A stretch of DNA of 57,664 nt from Gammaproteobacteria bacterium (GTDB lineage: Bacteria > Pseudomonadota > Gammaproteobacteria > GRL18): NCBI GenBank assembly GCA_016744395.1, contig JADGEK010000014.1, positions 8,546 to 66,209 of the forward strand, read 5' to 3'. Below are positions 47,245 to 54,234 of this stretch, piece after piece; positions within the stretch are counted from its first letter, which is position 1, and each line of letters opens with the position of its first letter. A program made the position numbers and the translations under genes. Under the pieces are notes generated by a model. The model had not been told where the DNA came from, did not search any database, and saw only the letters and a program-made list of their open reading frames with translations.

Positions 47245-47703
47245 ATGAATTATGCAAATAATCATGCAGCAATGAATAAATATGCCCAAGTGGGGAATCA
47301 TAGTTCAGCTGCTTTTGCAAATCCACATCGTTTGATTCAAATGCTGATGGAAGGTGCGCTTGAAAAAATATCCAAAGCTAAAGGCTTTATGCAAAATGGG
47401 AATATTTCAAAAAGAGGTGAGCATATCAGTTGGGCCATTTCAATTATTGAAGGCTTGAGAGTGAGCTTGGATCACAGTCAGGGTGGTCAGATTTCAGAAA
47501 ATCTGGAATCTTTATACATTTATATGATAAGCCAGTTAACTCAGGCTAATTTAAAGAGTTCAAGTGAGATACTGGATGAAGTTTCGGGGCTATTAATTGA
47601 TATTAAGTCGGGTTGGGACGCTATTCCTCAGGACATTATTGAGGAACATGCAAAAAGTACAGCAGGTGTTCAACCTAAATCATTAGCCAGTGCTAAAATT
47701 TAA
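47245..47703 (+). CDS. fliS: Flagellin export chaperone FliS
   Basis: A 152-residue FliS that keeps flagellin unfolded for export. 'ANPHRLIQMLMEGALEKISK' is the family motif near residue 28, with 'SWAISIIEGLRVSLDHSQGG' and 'LSSLYIYMISQL'-like helical segments after it. Located after fliD as usual and behind its own sigma-28 promoter. Confidence 0.94.
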   Translation: MNYANNHAAMNKYAQVGNHSSAAFANPHRLIQMLMEGALEKISKAKGFMQNGNISKRGEHISWAISIIEGLRVSLDHSQGGQISENLESLYIYMISQLTQANLKSSSEILDEVSGLLIDIKSGWDAIPQDIIEEHAKSTAGVQPKSLASAKI

Positions 47704-47737
47704 TGATTGCTTTTTTAATGAATAGAATAAATATTGT

Positions 47738-48064
47738 ATGAATGAGACTAGAGAATCTGAACTTAATCAATTGTTAGATATGAGTCAAAAAATGCTTGGC
47801 TTAGCAGATAAAAATGACTGGGATGATTTTACAGAATTAGAAAACAACAGAAAAAAAGTAATGTATTCTTTTTTTGAGTCACCTCTTATCGATGAGAGCT
47901 CTGCGGAAGACTCGGAAAAAATTGAACAAATAATAAAAAAAGTTTTGTTAATTAATGAGCAAATCGAAAAAAAAGCTCAACAGAATAAATGCACTCTTGC
48001 ACGGCAATTACAGGGGATGAAAAAAAAGCAGAATGTTCATTCTGCTTATCTTCAAAATAAATAG
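47738..48064 (+). CDS. fliT: FliT-like export chaperone
   Basis: A 108-residue, highly helical and charged protein 34 nt after fliS. The position, size, and pattern ('LDMSQKMLGLADKNDWDDFT', 'LENNRKKVMYSFFE') fit FliT, which is poorly conserved in sequence. FliT chaperones FliD and can modulate the flagellar regulator. The name rests partly on context. Confidence 0.72.
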   Translation: MNETRESELNQLLDMSQKMLGLADKNDWDDFTELENNRKKVMYSFFESPLIDESSAEDSEKIEQIIKKVLLINEQIEKKAQQNKCTLARQLQGMKKKQNVHSAYLQNK

Positions 48065-48067
48065 TCT

Positions 48068-48101
48068 AAAAAAGTAGAGACAAGGCATGCCTTGTCTCTA
48101 C
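48068..48101 (-). terminator. Perfect-palindrome terminator of fliW
   Basis: A perfect 28-bp palindrome (48074-48101; arms begin GTAGAGACAAGG) is followed on the minus strand by six T. This is a textbook intrinsic terminator for fliW, 28 nt after its stop. On the plus strand it could also shield the end of the fliS-fliT message, but no T-run follows there. Confidence 0.85.
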
Positions 48102-48129
48102 GCTCACATCATTTTCAATTCTTATGTGG

Positions 48130-48615
48130 CTACTGATTTTCAACGACAGGTATGTTTAAGAAAATATCATAATCTAAATCTTTAATAGAACGTTGGATGC
48201 CTCTTAATGAATTTAAGTTAATAAACAGAGGCTCAGTGATATTTGCATTCACCAAGGTGAGTCCTTCCTTTTCCAAATGAGTCTTCGATGTGTTGTCTTT
48301 AATAATAACCATCATGGCTATTTCATCTGAATTTTGCGAATCTAACAGCTCATAATCTTCATCAGGTAATGAAACTTCATAATAAAAATTGGCCAGAGCA
48401 GGGTCAAAAATTGAATAAGCAATATTCGGCTGTTCTATAGATTGTAACCAAAAAACAACGGGGGTCTCTTGAGAGTCATCGTCTTCTTTATGGAACAGCT
48501 TAAAATCCTTTAGGTGGGCATTCCTCTCGTTGTTTAGGAGTAAGCCATTAGGGAAATGTAAAATAGTATCTTGTTCAACTTCTTGTGAGCCAAAGCGAGT
48601 TGTTTCAATTTTCAT
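48130..48615 (-). CDS. fliW: Flagellar assembly factor FliW
   Basis: A 161-residue FliW. Family blocks: 'MKIETTRFGSQEVEQDTILH', 'FPNGLLLNNERNAHLKDFKL', 'FWLQSIEQPNIAYSIFDPAL', and 'ANITEPLFINLNSLRGIQ'. FliW binds flagellin and also CsrA, relieving CsrA repression of flagellin translation in Bacillus and Campylobacter. It is a little longer than the usual 130-150. It is convergent to fliT and divergent to fleQ; no csrA is visible in this window. Confidence 0.92.
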   Translation of the reverse strand: MKIETTRFGSQEVEQDTILHFPNGLLLNNERNAHLKDFKLFHKEDDDSQETPVVFWLQSIEQPNIAYSIFDPALANFYYEVSLPDEDYELLDSQNSDEIAMMVIIKDNTSKTHLEKEGLTLVNANITEPLFINLNSLRGIQRSIKDLDYDIFLNIPVVENQ

Positions 48616-49005
48616 TCTAAACCTATTAAAAAGTGAGAGTTGTTTAACTAAAGAGTTTAATCAATCTGGCCTGATTTGAATTAAAGTCAATAAAAGTGAA
48701 TAAAAAAACAAGTTAAGTTTGATAAGTTGTTATTTTATAAAATTATTATTACTTATAACTTACAATCTGTCAAAAAGGAAGCCTATAGTCAGTAAATATA
48801 AATTGAATGCCTTTTATTTAATACAAATAAAGGAAGAAAGTGGCATTTTTTTGACTAATAACAAAAAATTGACTTTACATCTTTGAAAAATACGCTATAT
48901 TTCCCATAGATAGATAAGAGATTATTAATATTGGTGTTTGTTTATTGTCTTACCACCTTAAGCTTGTAGAGAAATGACAATAAATTGACAATAATGAGGT
49001 TCTAA
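48616..49005. promoter_or_regulatory. Divergent fliW-fleQ intergenic region
   Basis: A 390-nt AT-rich stretch with no coding sequence. A possible sigma-70-type promoter for fleQ has TTGACT at 48869-48874 and TACGCT at 48891-48896 (16-nt spacer). GAGG at 48996-48999 sits 6 nt before the fleQ GTG. No sigma-28 or sigma-54 signature was seen. Confidence 0.35.
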
Positions 49006-50148
49006 GTGGTTGCCGATCAAAATAAAATGACTTTAGATGATACTTTTGTAGGTGAAAGTGTTGTTATAAAACAAGTTAAAAAATTAATTCTTCAAGTGGC
49101 AAAAAGTAATGCTAATGTTTTGATCCTGGGTGAATCAGGTACAGGTAAAGAAGTAGTGGCCAGTTGCCTGCATCAACTGTCCAAACGCAGTAAAATGCCT
49201 TATGTACCCGTAAACTGTGGTGCTATACCCAGAGAGTTATTAGAAAGTGAGTTATTTGGTCATGAAAAAGGTGCTTTTACAGGTGCTTTGACTTTGCGCA
49301 AGGGGCGATTTGAAATGGCTCAGGCGGGGACTCTATTTCTCGATGAAATTGGAGATATGCCACTTTCAATGCAAGTCAAGATTTTGCGTGTTTTGCAAGA
49401 AAGAATATTTGAGAGGGTAGGGGGGAATAAAAGTCTTCAGGCAGATGTCCGAGTCATTGCTGCAACCCATCGCGATCTTGAAGATGAAGTGAAAGCGGGT
49501 CATTTTAGAGAAGACTTATTTTACCGACTGAATGTTTTTCCTATTGAAATCCCTGCTCTTCGAGAAAGAGTTGAGGACATTCCTTTGTTATTTTGTATGT
49601 TGAATGAACGTATGAAAGAAGATATGGAGAGTTCAGTACAATTAACCCCAGAAGCAATGGCATCGATAATGCAACACTCCTGGCCTGGTAATGTCAGAGA
49701 ATTGTCTAATCTGGTTGAACGTCTTGGTATAATGTTTCCTGAAGAGCCTGTGGAATGGGATGATTTACCCGAAAAATACCAATATGACATTTCTCAAATT
49801 GATGAGCTACCACAGACCATCGTCTCTCCCACTGGGAATGATGATAATGAATCAGACAGAGATGAGATTGTAGAAAATGAAAATAAAGGGGCCAGTGAAT
49901 CTAACCTGGATGTCGAAGCAACAGGAGAGAGCAGTGTCAGTTCACATATGCTTGAGCCTTCAAATTTGCTGCCGAAAGATAATTTTGACTTAAAAGATCA
50001 TATGGCTAACCTTGAATATTCTTTAATACAGCAGGCTTTGAAGGAGTCTGATGGTGTTGTCGCACATGCTGCAAAACGCTTGAATATGCGAAGAACGACA
50101 CTGGTTGAGAAAATGAAAAAATATGAAACGATGTTTGGCGAAGGATAA
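49006..50148 (+). CDS. fleQ: Sigma-54-dependent flagellar master regulator, short FleQ
   Basis: A 380-residue enhancer-binding protein. The AAA+ domain has Walker A GESGTGKE (42-49), GAFTGA (89-94) for sigma-54 contact, and '[20 protein letters not shown]' (Walker B). The C-terminal helix-turn-helix '[20 protein letters not shown]' is FleQ-like. Typical FleQ is about 490 residues; the N-terminal receiver-like domain is absent. A TAA stop directly precedes the GTG start, which has GAGG 6 nt upstream, so the short form is real in this sequence. Residues known for c-di-GMP binding in Pseudomonas FleQ appear replaced. The last 31 nt before the final codon form attL of an integrated element. Confidence 0.9.
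   Translation: MVADQNKMTLDDTFVGESVVIKQVKKLILQVAKSNANVLILGESGTGKEVVASCLHQLSKRSKMPYVPVNCGAIPRELLESELFGHEKGAFTGALTLRKGRFEMAQAGTLFLDEIGDMPLSMQVKILRVLQERIFERVGGNKSLQADVRVIAATHRDLEDEVKAGHFREDLFYRLNVFPIEIPALRERVEDIPLLFCMLNERMKEDMESSVQLTPEAMASIMQHSWPGNVRELSNLVERLGIMFPEEPVEWDDLPEKYQYDISQIDELPQTIVSPTGNDDNESDRDEIVENENKGASESNLDVEATGESSVSSHMLEPSNLLPKDNFDLKDHMANLEYSLIQQALKESDGVVAHAAKRLNMRRTTLVEKMKKYETMFGEG
50112..50142 (+). repeat. attL direct repeat (fleQ 3' end)
   Basis: A 31-bp sequence starting A-ATGAAAAAATATG and ending GGCGAA, inside fleQ. The same 31 bp recur at 54037-54067; the base on each side of the repeat differs. Only Gly and the stop come after it, so the element adds one residue to fleQ. 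Confidence 0.88.
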
Positions 50149-50269
50149 GATGAGGCTGGTTGAAGCAGCTTTATCGCCTGAAATGATACTGAAACCCCTT
50201 TATTAAGCCAGTTATAAGGTTTGAAAATTATACCTTTCTGCTTCAAGGTACATCATCTTACTGCACATA

Positions 50270-50324
50270 AAAAGTCACCCAAGCAGCACACAAAATCTTA
50301 TAAGCTATAATTTGGGTGACTTTT
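50270..50324 (+). terminator. 13-bp inverted repeat, possible fleQ terminator
   Basis: Arms 50270-50282 and 50312-50324 are perfectly complementary (core AGTCACCC/GGGTGACT) with a 29-nt loop; the right arm ends TTTT. It is 121 nt after the fleQ stop. It may instead bind the element's recombinase or directionality protein, since a short arm-type repeat lies in its loop. Confidence 0.5.
50284..50293 (+). repeat. Arm-type repeat candidate, left
   Basis: CAGCACACAA occurs here, 142 nt inside attL, and again at 53990-53999, 38 nt inside attR, in the same orientation. Short identical direct repeats flanking the core sites are typical of integrase arm-binding sites. The match is short, so the call is tentative. 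Confidence 0.4.
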
Positions 50325-50414
50325 GTACTATGTTTACCTTATAGAAATACAAAAGCCCCAGTGCTACCAACACATGAGGCTTTCTAACAAGAATTATTAT
50401 ATGAGGTAATAATC

Positions 50415-51237
50415 ATGTCTAAGAATATTATAGCACCCGCCAATGGTTTTACCGATACCTTCCTAAAAACCTGAAATCTGAAGAAAAAGAGTACTGCATC
50501 TCAGATAAAGGATGTAAGGGTTTACGAATTAGAGTTCGTAAGAACAAGTCAAAAACATTTCTATCCACTATTTATATTGATAGTAAACGTAAAGTATTTA
50601 CCGTTGGTCATTATCCTGATACGTCCTTGGAAGATGCAAGAAAACTTCTGCTTGATATGAAGGCCAAAGCTAAAAACGGAAATTTGGTTACAGACAAAGA
50701 GCGTAAAGCTAAGGAACTGGCTGAGAAAAAGTCTAAGGACGCTCAGGAGCTTGCTGATTCAATAAAATATGGTGAGCCTCATACACAAGCAGGGTTCTAT
50801 TTTTCAGCAAGATATTCAGATGATGAAGTTATGGACTGGTTTGAAAGTGCTGGTTATCCAGTCCCTGAATATTTATTGCCAAAACACCTTAAAAGTATGT
50901 CAATTTCTAACACAAATAATCAAAAAAAAGAGATAACAGATAAGGATAAGACTAGAATTGAAATCCTTGATAAGGAAATTGAATATATTGCTAATAAGTT
51001 AAAACAAACAGATCAATATCTTCCTGAAAATAAAAAAGGAAGAACAGTAATACCTTTAAAACCTTCAGAGCTTTCTTCTCGACTATATGAAAGAGACAGT
51101 AAAGTATTTTCACTGTTAAAGACAGAAAAAATAAGGAAAAATTGCCAGAAAAAACATTTTGGAAGTTGCAAAAAAATTATATTTTAGCAAGCCATCGAGA
51201 ATTACAAAATAAAGATTACGGAGGCTGCAAAACCTAA
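50415..51237 (+). pseudogene. Frameshifted Arm DNA-binding-domain protein
   Basis: The ATG has GAGG 8 nt upstream and begins M-S-K-N-I-I-A-P-A-N-G-F. The frame ends early at a TGA (50472-50474), but adding one A to the A-run at about 50466-50470 joins it to 'NLKSEEKEYCISDKGCKGLR', 'IRVRKNKSKTFLSTIYIDSK' and 'RKVFTVGHYPDTSLEDARKL'. That is the Arm DNA-binding domain of tyrosine integrases. Near 51127 one more A in another A-run would let the end read on through 'EKLPEKTFWKLQKNYILAS' to a TAA at 51235. Repaired length is about 274 residues; no R-H-R-Y catalytic domain follows. Two homopolymer-run defects could be real decay or sequencing errors. Confidence 0.75.
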
Positions 51238-51426
51238 TATTGTCTTTTTAAATCAATATGATTCGTGTGTTTTGCAGGACGTAAATTTCCGTCCTGTAAT
51301 TCACTTCCTTCCCTGATACTCCCTATTTAAAATCCCTAGTATTTGAACCATAACATCCTGATTCACGCTAAGCAGGCCATTGGTGATTCAGGTTTTCTTA
51401 AACCTAATGTTATGGAGATTTAATCA
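51238..51426 (+). other. Short non-coding gap inside the element
   Basis: No gene. A small hairpin with arms CAGGACG and CGTCCTG is at 51275-51296, and a 6-bp stem AGGTTT/AAACCT at 51390-51405 just ahead of the next gene. 'TGGAGAT' provides a ribosome site. Confidence 0.4.
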
Positions 51427-51717
51427 ATGAACTTTGATTTCCTAAATGGACCTCCCGTTACCATCAAGGTAAACGGTGGTTCTCGCTCAAAATTAGGGCG
51501 TGATATTGATGCAGAACTATTTCCTTCAGCAGATGTTGAACCAGAGAGAAATGGAGATATGCGTCAATGGTTAACATTTACACTGGAAACGTTTACCAAA
51601 TTGTTAAAGCAGAAGTTTACAAGACGTGAAGCTGTAAAAATTATCAACTTGGTTCGTAATGGTGCTTCAAAGGATGATGCTATTACAGAAGCTTTAAGTA
51701 ATAGAGAGGCCGCTTAA
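51427..51717 (+). CDS. Small protein of the element, unknown function
   Basis: A 96-residue protein with no recognised family. Charged N-terminal half ('IKVNGGSRSKLGRDIDAELF'), then helical 'LTFTLETFTKLLKQKFTRRE' and 'AVKIINLVRNGASKDDAI'. The last part resembles a three-helix DNA-binding shape but the evidence is weak. It is directly followed by the next gene (1 nt), so the three small genes form one unit. Confidence 0.7.
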   Translation: MNFDFLNGPPVTIKVNGGSRSKLGRDIDAELFPSADVEPERNGDMRQWLTFTLETFTKLLKQKFTRREAVKIINLVRNGASKDDAITEALSNREAA

Positions 51718-51718
51718 A

Positions 51719-52045
51719 ATGAAAAATCAAAGCGCGAGCCCAGCCACCACAACTGAGCACACAGTAGAACAACACGTTGATTCAATTGTAGCAAAAATCG
51801 ATTCTACATGCACTCATAATCAACGTTTAGCCATTCTCAAGCAACTCCGTGAAAATGGCCCAACCTCAATCCTTGCTTTTCGTGCAATGGGCATTATGGC
51901 ACCAGCGCCAAGAATCTTTGAGCTACGAGCCAAAGGTTACAACATTGATACAGTTGCATTTCCTGAAACTGACAGTGCTGGTGTTTCACATAGAGGCACA
52001 GCTTTATACGTTCTTAAACCATCAGTTGATACGGAGGTGATTTAA
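51719..52045 (+). CDS. Winged-helix DNA-binding protein
   Basis: A 108-residue protein with the helix-turn-helix pattern 'HNQRLAILKQLRENGPTSIL', 'AFRAMGIMAPAPRIFELRAK', 'GYNIDTVAF'. It matches the small winged HTH proteins (HTH_39 type) found in phages and genomic islands. Likely a regulator or excision factor of the element. It overlaps the next start by 1 nt. Confidence 0.78.
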   Translation: MKNQSASPATTTEHTVEQHVDSIVAKIDSTCTHNQRLAILKQLRENGPTSILAFRAMGIMAPAPRIFELRAKGYNIDTVAFPETDSAGVSHRGTALYVLKPSVDTEVI

Positions 52046-52362
52046 TGCGCACCCAAAGCCTTTTCTACTCAAGATTCTGGCTTGGTGGTTCTGGTAATGA
52101 AATCAGAAAAAATGGTAGTGATGCAATTGTCACTGCCATTTATCTGGCAACTTGCCCAGGTTCGCACATGTCTGGAATTTATTATTGTCCTATTCCAATA
52201 ATCGCTGATGAAACTATGATCTCTGAAACAAGAGTGAAAAAAGTTTTAATCATTCTTGAGAATTTAAATTTCATCAAATATGACCATGATTCTAAAGTTG
52301 TTTGGGTAACAACTATCCTGACACAGGGGGATTGGGGCACAATTAATTTCAATGCTTACTGA
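52045..52362 (+). CDS. Phage replication-like small protein
   Basis: A 105-residue protein resembling the N-terminal part of phage replication/winged-helix proteins: 'SLFYSRFWLGGSGNEIRKNG', 'AIVTAIYLATCPGSHMSGIY', 'RVKKVLIILENLNFIKYD'. The C-terminal replicase or helicase-loader part is absent. Coupled to the upstream HTH gene. Function inferred from resemblance only. Confidence 0.6.
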   Translation: MRTQSLFYSRFWLGGSGNEIRKNGSDAIVTAIYLATCPGSHMSGIYYCPIPIIADETMISETRVKKVLIILENLNFIKYDHDSKVVWVTTILTQGDWGTINFNAY

Positions 52363-52541
52363 ACACTCGCCTGTTTGGGGTGCAATTGTACCTCCCTATA
52401 ACAGACAAGTATAATAATTATCTATGCACTTATTGATGCATGAATTTATTTATCTGTTTGTAACGTATTGTTAATATGGAGTTAAATGTGTTATCTTTCT
52501 TTTGTTATCTATGCGATTGTCTATTACTTGGAAAATAATTT
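52363..52541 (+). promoter_or_regulatory. Control region before the HipA-like gene
   Basis: Non-coding. TTATCTATGC occurs at 52418-52427 and 52505-52514, and TGTTATCT at 52489-52496 and 52503-52510. These repeated short words could be operator sites for the fused HTH of the next protein. No clear -35/-10 pair. Confidence 0.35.
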
Positions 52542-53852
52542 ATGGCATTATCTATACGTGAATGTTTGGAGCGAGGGCCAGCGACTTCAAAAGAAATACA
52601 AGCTGCAACTGGCTTAGGTCAAACAACAGTGTCTCGCCAATTGAGTCGCATGGGTGACTGTGTTATCAGGTTGCAGAACAGAAGACCTCCTAATTATGTC
52701 TTAACCGCCAATGCTTTTGGGGCTGATGATAAGCTTCCACTGTATATGATTGACGCATATGGTCACAATACAATTGTGGCAAACTTGAGACCTTTGGCTC
52801 ATGGTGGTTTCTTTGTTGAACAATTTACAGGTATGCCTAGTGTTTTGTTAGGTGAACAAGGTGATGGTTTATATGATGATTTACCATATTTTTTAAGTGA
52901 CCTTGCACCACAAGGATTTATTGGTCGTCAGATAGCTGCTGAAATAGCTGCTCAGTCTGATGATTTTCCAACTGACCCAAGATATTGGAATGTAGATCAT
53001 ATTGGCCGATATTTAATATCTAATGGTGATGATTTGCCAGGGAACTTTAAGTTTGGTCAGCAAGCACATTTGCGTGTTAGGCGTAAGCCTGTTGCAGTCA
53101 ACTCAGATGATTATCCTGCTCTTGCTGACAGGGTGCTTAGTGGCGAAGTTCCAGGCTCATCGGCTGGTGGTGAACAACCTAAATTTACAGCGTTTAGTGT
53201 GGAGCGTTCGGCACATGTCATTGTGAAGTTTTCTCCAAAAGGTGACAGTGATGTTGCGCGGAGATGGCGAGACATATTAATTACTGAGTTTCATGCCACT
53301 GAAGCAATACATGCACAAGATTTTCCTGCAGCAGAAACCAGGCTAATTGAAGTTGATGATAGACTTTTTTTAGAATCGCAAAGATTTGATAGATCTGGGG
53401 AGTATGGACGAATGTCCATGATCTCACTTCAATCAGTAGATGCAGAATTTATAGGGTTAGGAAGTGATTGGCCACAAGTATTACAAGCTTTGTCTCAAAA
53501 AAGCCTGGTGAGTGGACAGCATGTTTTTGATGGAATATTTCTCTGGGGATTTGGTCGCCTCATAAATAATACTGACATGCATTTAGGTAATTTAAGTTTG
53601 GCAATAGAAGGAAATGTATTTAGGTTATTACCGATCTATGATATGTGTTCCATGGGCTTTGCTCCGAGGGGAGGGGAAGTTTTACCTTATGACTTCACTC
53701 CACCAGACCTGACAGCTTTAAGTGAGACAATGCTGCAGAGTGTCATTAGCATGGCAAGGGATTTTTGGGATAGGGTCGCAAATGATGATAGAATTTCAGT
53801 AGATTTTAAAGATTATTTGAGCAATGGAAACCCTCTTGATCAACTCCAATAA
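52542..53852 (+). CDS. YjjJ-like HipA-family kinase with N-terminal HTH
   Basis: A 436-residue HipA-family Ser/Thr kinase. The N-terminal 55 residues are a winged HTH ('PATSKEIQAATGLGQTTVSR'). The kinase core has the glycine-rich 'SSAGGEQPKFTA' near residue 205, a Lys in 'HVIVKFSPKGDS', the catalytic loop 'LINNTDMHLGNLSLA' near residue 345, and 'PIYDMCSMGF' as the metal-binding motif. HipA kinases phosphorylate tRNA synthetases and arrest growth; E. coli YjjJ has the same HTH-kinase layout. No separate HipB-like antitoxin gene is next to it, so the fused HTH may take that role. Cargo of the fleQ element. Confidence 0.88.
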   Translation: MALSIRECLERGPATSKEIQAATGLGQTTVSRQLSRMGDCVIRLQNRRPPNYVLTANAFGADDKLPLYMIDAYGHNTIVANLRPLAHGGFFVEQFTGMPSVLLGEQGDGLYDDLPYFLSDLAPQGFIGRQIAAEIAAQSDDFPTDPRYWNVDHIGRYLISNGDDLPGNFKFGQQAHLRVRRKPVAVNSDDYPALADRVLSGEVPGSSAGGEQPKFTAFSVERSAHVIVKFSPKGDSDVARRWRDILITEFHATEAIHAQDFPAAETRLIEVDDRLFLESQRFDRSGEYGRMSMISLQSVDAEFIGLGSDWPQVLQALSQKSLVSGQHVFDGIFLWGFGRLINNTDMHLGNLSLAIEGNVFRLLPIYDMCSMGFAPRGGEVLPYDFTPPDLTALSETMLQSVISMARDFWDRVANDDRISVDFKDYLSNGNPLDQLQ

Positions 53853-53989
53853 TAAAGACTTAATGATGACGATTCTGTGGCAAGGTGTCTAAGTTTTAGT
53901 AGTTTATCTAAAGGGAGCAGTGATGGAGGGTTGTCAGAAAATTGACGAAAGTAAAATAGAGTGTTTAGTTAAATAAAAGTCATACAAAA

Positions 53990-53999
53990 CAGCACACAA
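53990..53999 (+). repeat. Arm-type repeat candidate, right
   Basis: Second copy of CAGCACACAA, same orientation as the left one at 50284. It lies 38 nt inside attR. Confidence 0.4.
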
Positions 54000-54036
54000 T
54001 AAGGGGGAGTGATCTTAAGTTGTTGAAATTTAATAT

Positions 54037-54067
54037 AATGAAAAAATATGAAACGATGTTTGGCGAA
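54037..54067 (+). repeat. attR direct repeat (original fleQ end)
   Basis: The second 31-bp copy. Read in the fleQ frame it encodes the native C-terminus and is followed at once by TAA (54068-54070), so before integration fleQ ended here, 164 nt ahead of fleS. Confidence 0.88.
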
Positions 54068-54180
54068 TAAATATAGAGACGTTATTTTGTTATAGCCAAA
54101 AAATGTCACTCTCTACAAAAGACAACTTCTTAAATATAAAAAACTTGTAAGTAACTGATAATAAATATAAAAATAAAGTT

Positions 54181-54196
54181 TGGTTTACTTTTTGCT
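54181..54196 (+). promoter_or_regulatory. Sigma-54 promoter of fleSR
   Basis: TGG (54181-54183) and TTTGCT (54191-54196) give the obligatory GG-N10-GC spacing (GG at 54182-54183, GC at 54194-54195). It is 38 nt before the fleS ATG. In Pseudomonas, fleSR is activated by FleQ with sigma-54, which fits. Confidence 0.72.
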
Positions 54197-54234
54197 TTAG
54201 TGTTTGTATAGAAATATAAATGCTGGAGTAAATT

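Larger units (their letters stand above)
50149..50414 (+). other. Left end of the element, non-coding
   Basis: This stretch holds two stem-loops and an arm-type repeat but no convincing gene. A 13-bp inverted repeat (50270-50282 with 50312-50324, AAAAGTCACCCAA and its complement) ends in TTTT and could stop fleQ transcription. A GCC/GGC-type stem lies at 50352-50383 just before the Arm-domain gene, like non-coding hairpins seen near phage-satellite genes. Confidence 0.6.
50112..54067 (+). mobile_element. Integrated element at the 3' end of fleQ
   Basis: An element of about 3.9 kb bounded by 31-bp perfect direct repeats. The inner repeat is the current fleQ 3' end; the outer one lies between the kinase gene and fleS and carries the original fleQ codons [10 protein letters not shown] followed by TAA. 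Cargo: a frameshifted Arm-domain protein, three small proteins and a YjjJ/HipA-like kinase. No complete recombinase is present, so it looks non-autonomous or decayed. It separates fleQ from fleSR. Confidence 0.85.
53853..54234 (+). other. Right end of the element and fleS upstream region
   Basis: No gene. It holds the second arm-type repeat, attR and the fleS promoter. The original fleQ downstream sequence begins at 54068 (TAA). Confidence 0.6.

Noticed and set aside
50352-50383. tRNA or small RNA at the element's left end
   Set aside because: Only a GCC/GGC-type stem with an inner GTG/CAC pair is visible; it lacks a cloverleaf, so it is kept as a hairpin in the gap entry.
50415-51237. Functional tyrosine integrase of the element
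   Set aside because: The Arm domain is present but no R-H-R-Y catalytic region follows, even after repairing both frameshifts.
52542-53852. Classic HipBA toxin-antitoxin pair
   Set aside because: No HipB-like gene is adjacent; the HTH is fused at the N-terminus, so I call it YjjJ-like instead.
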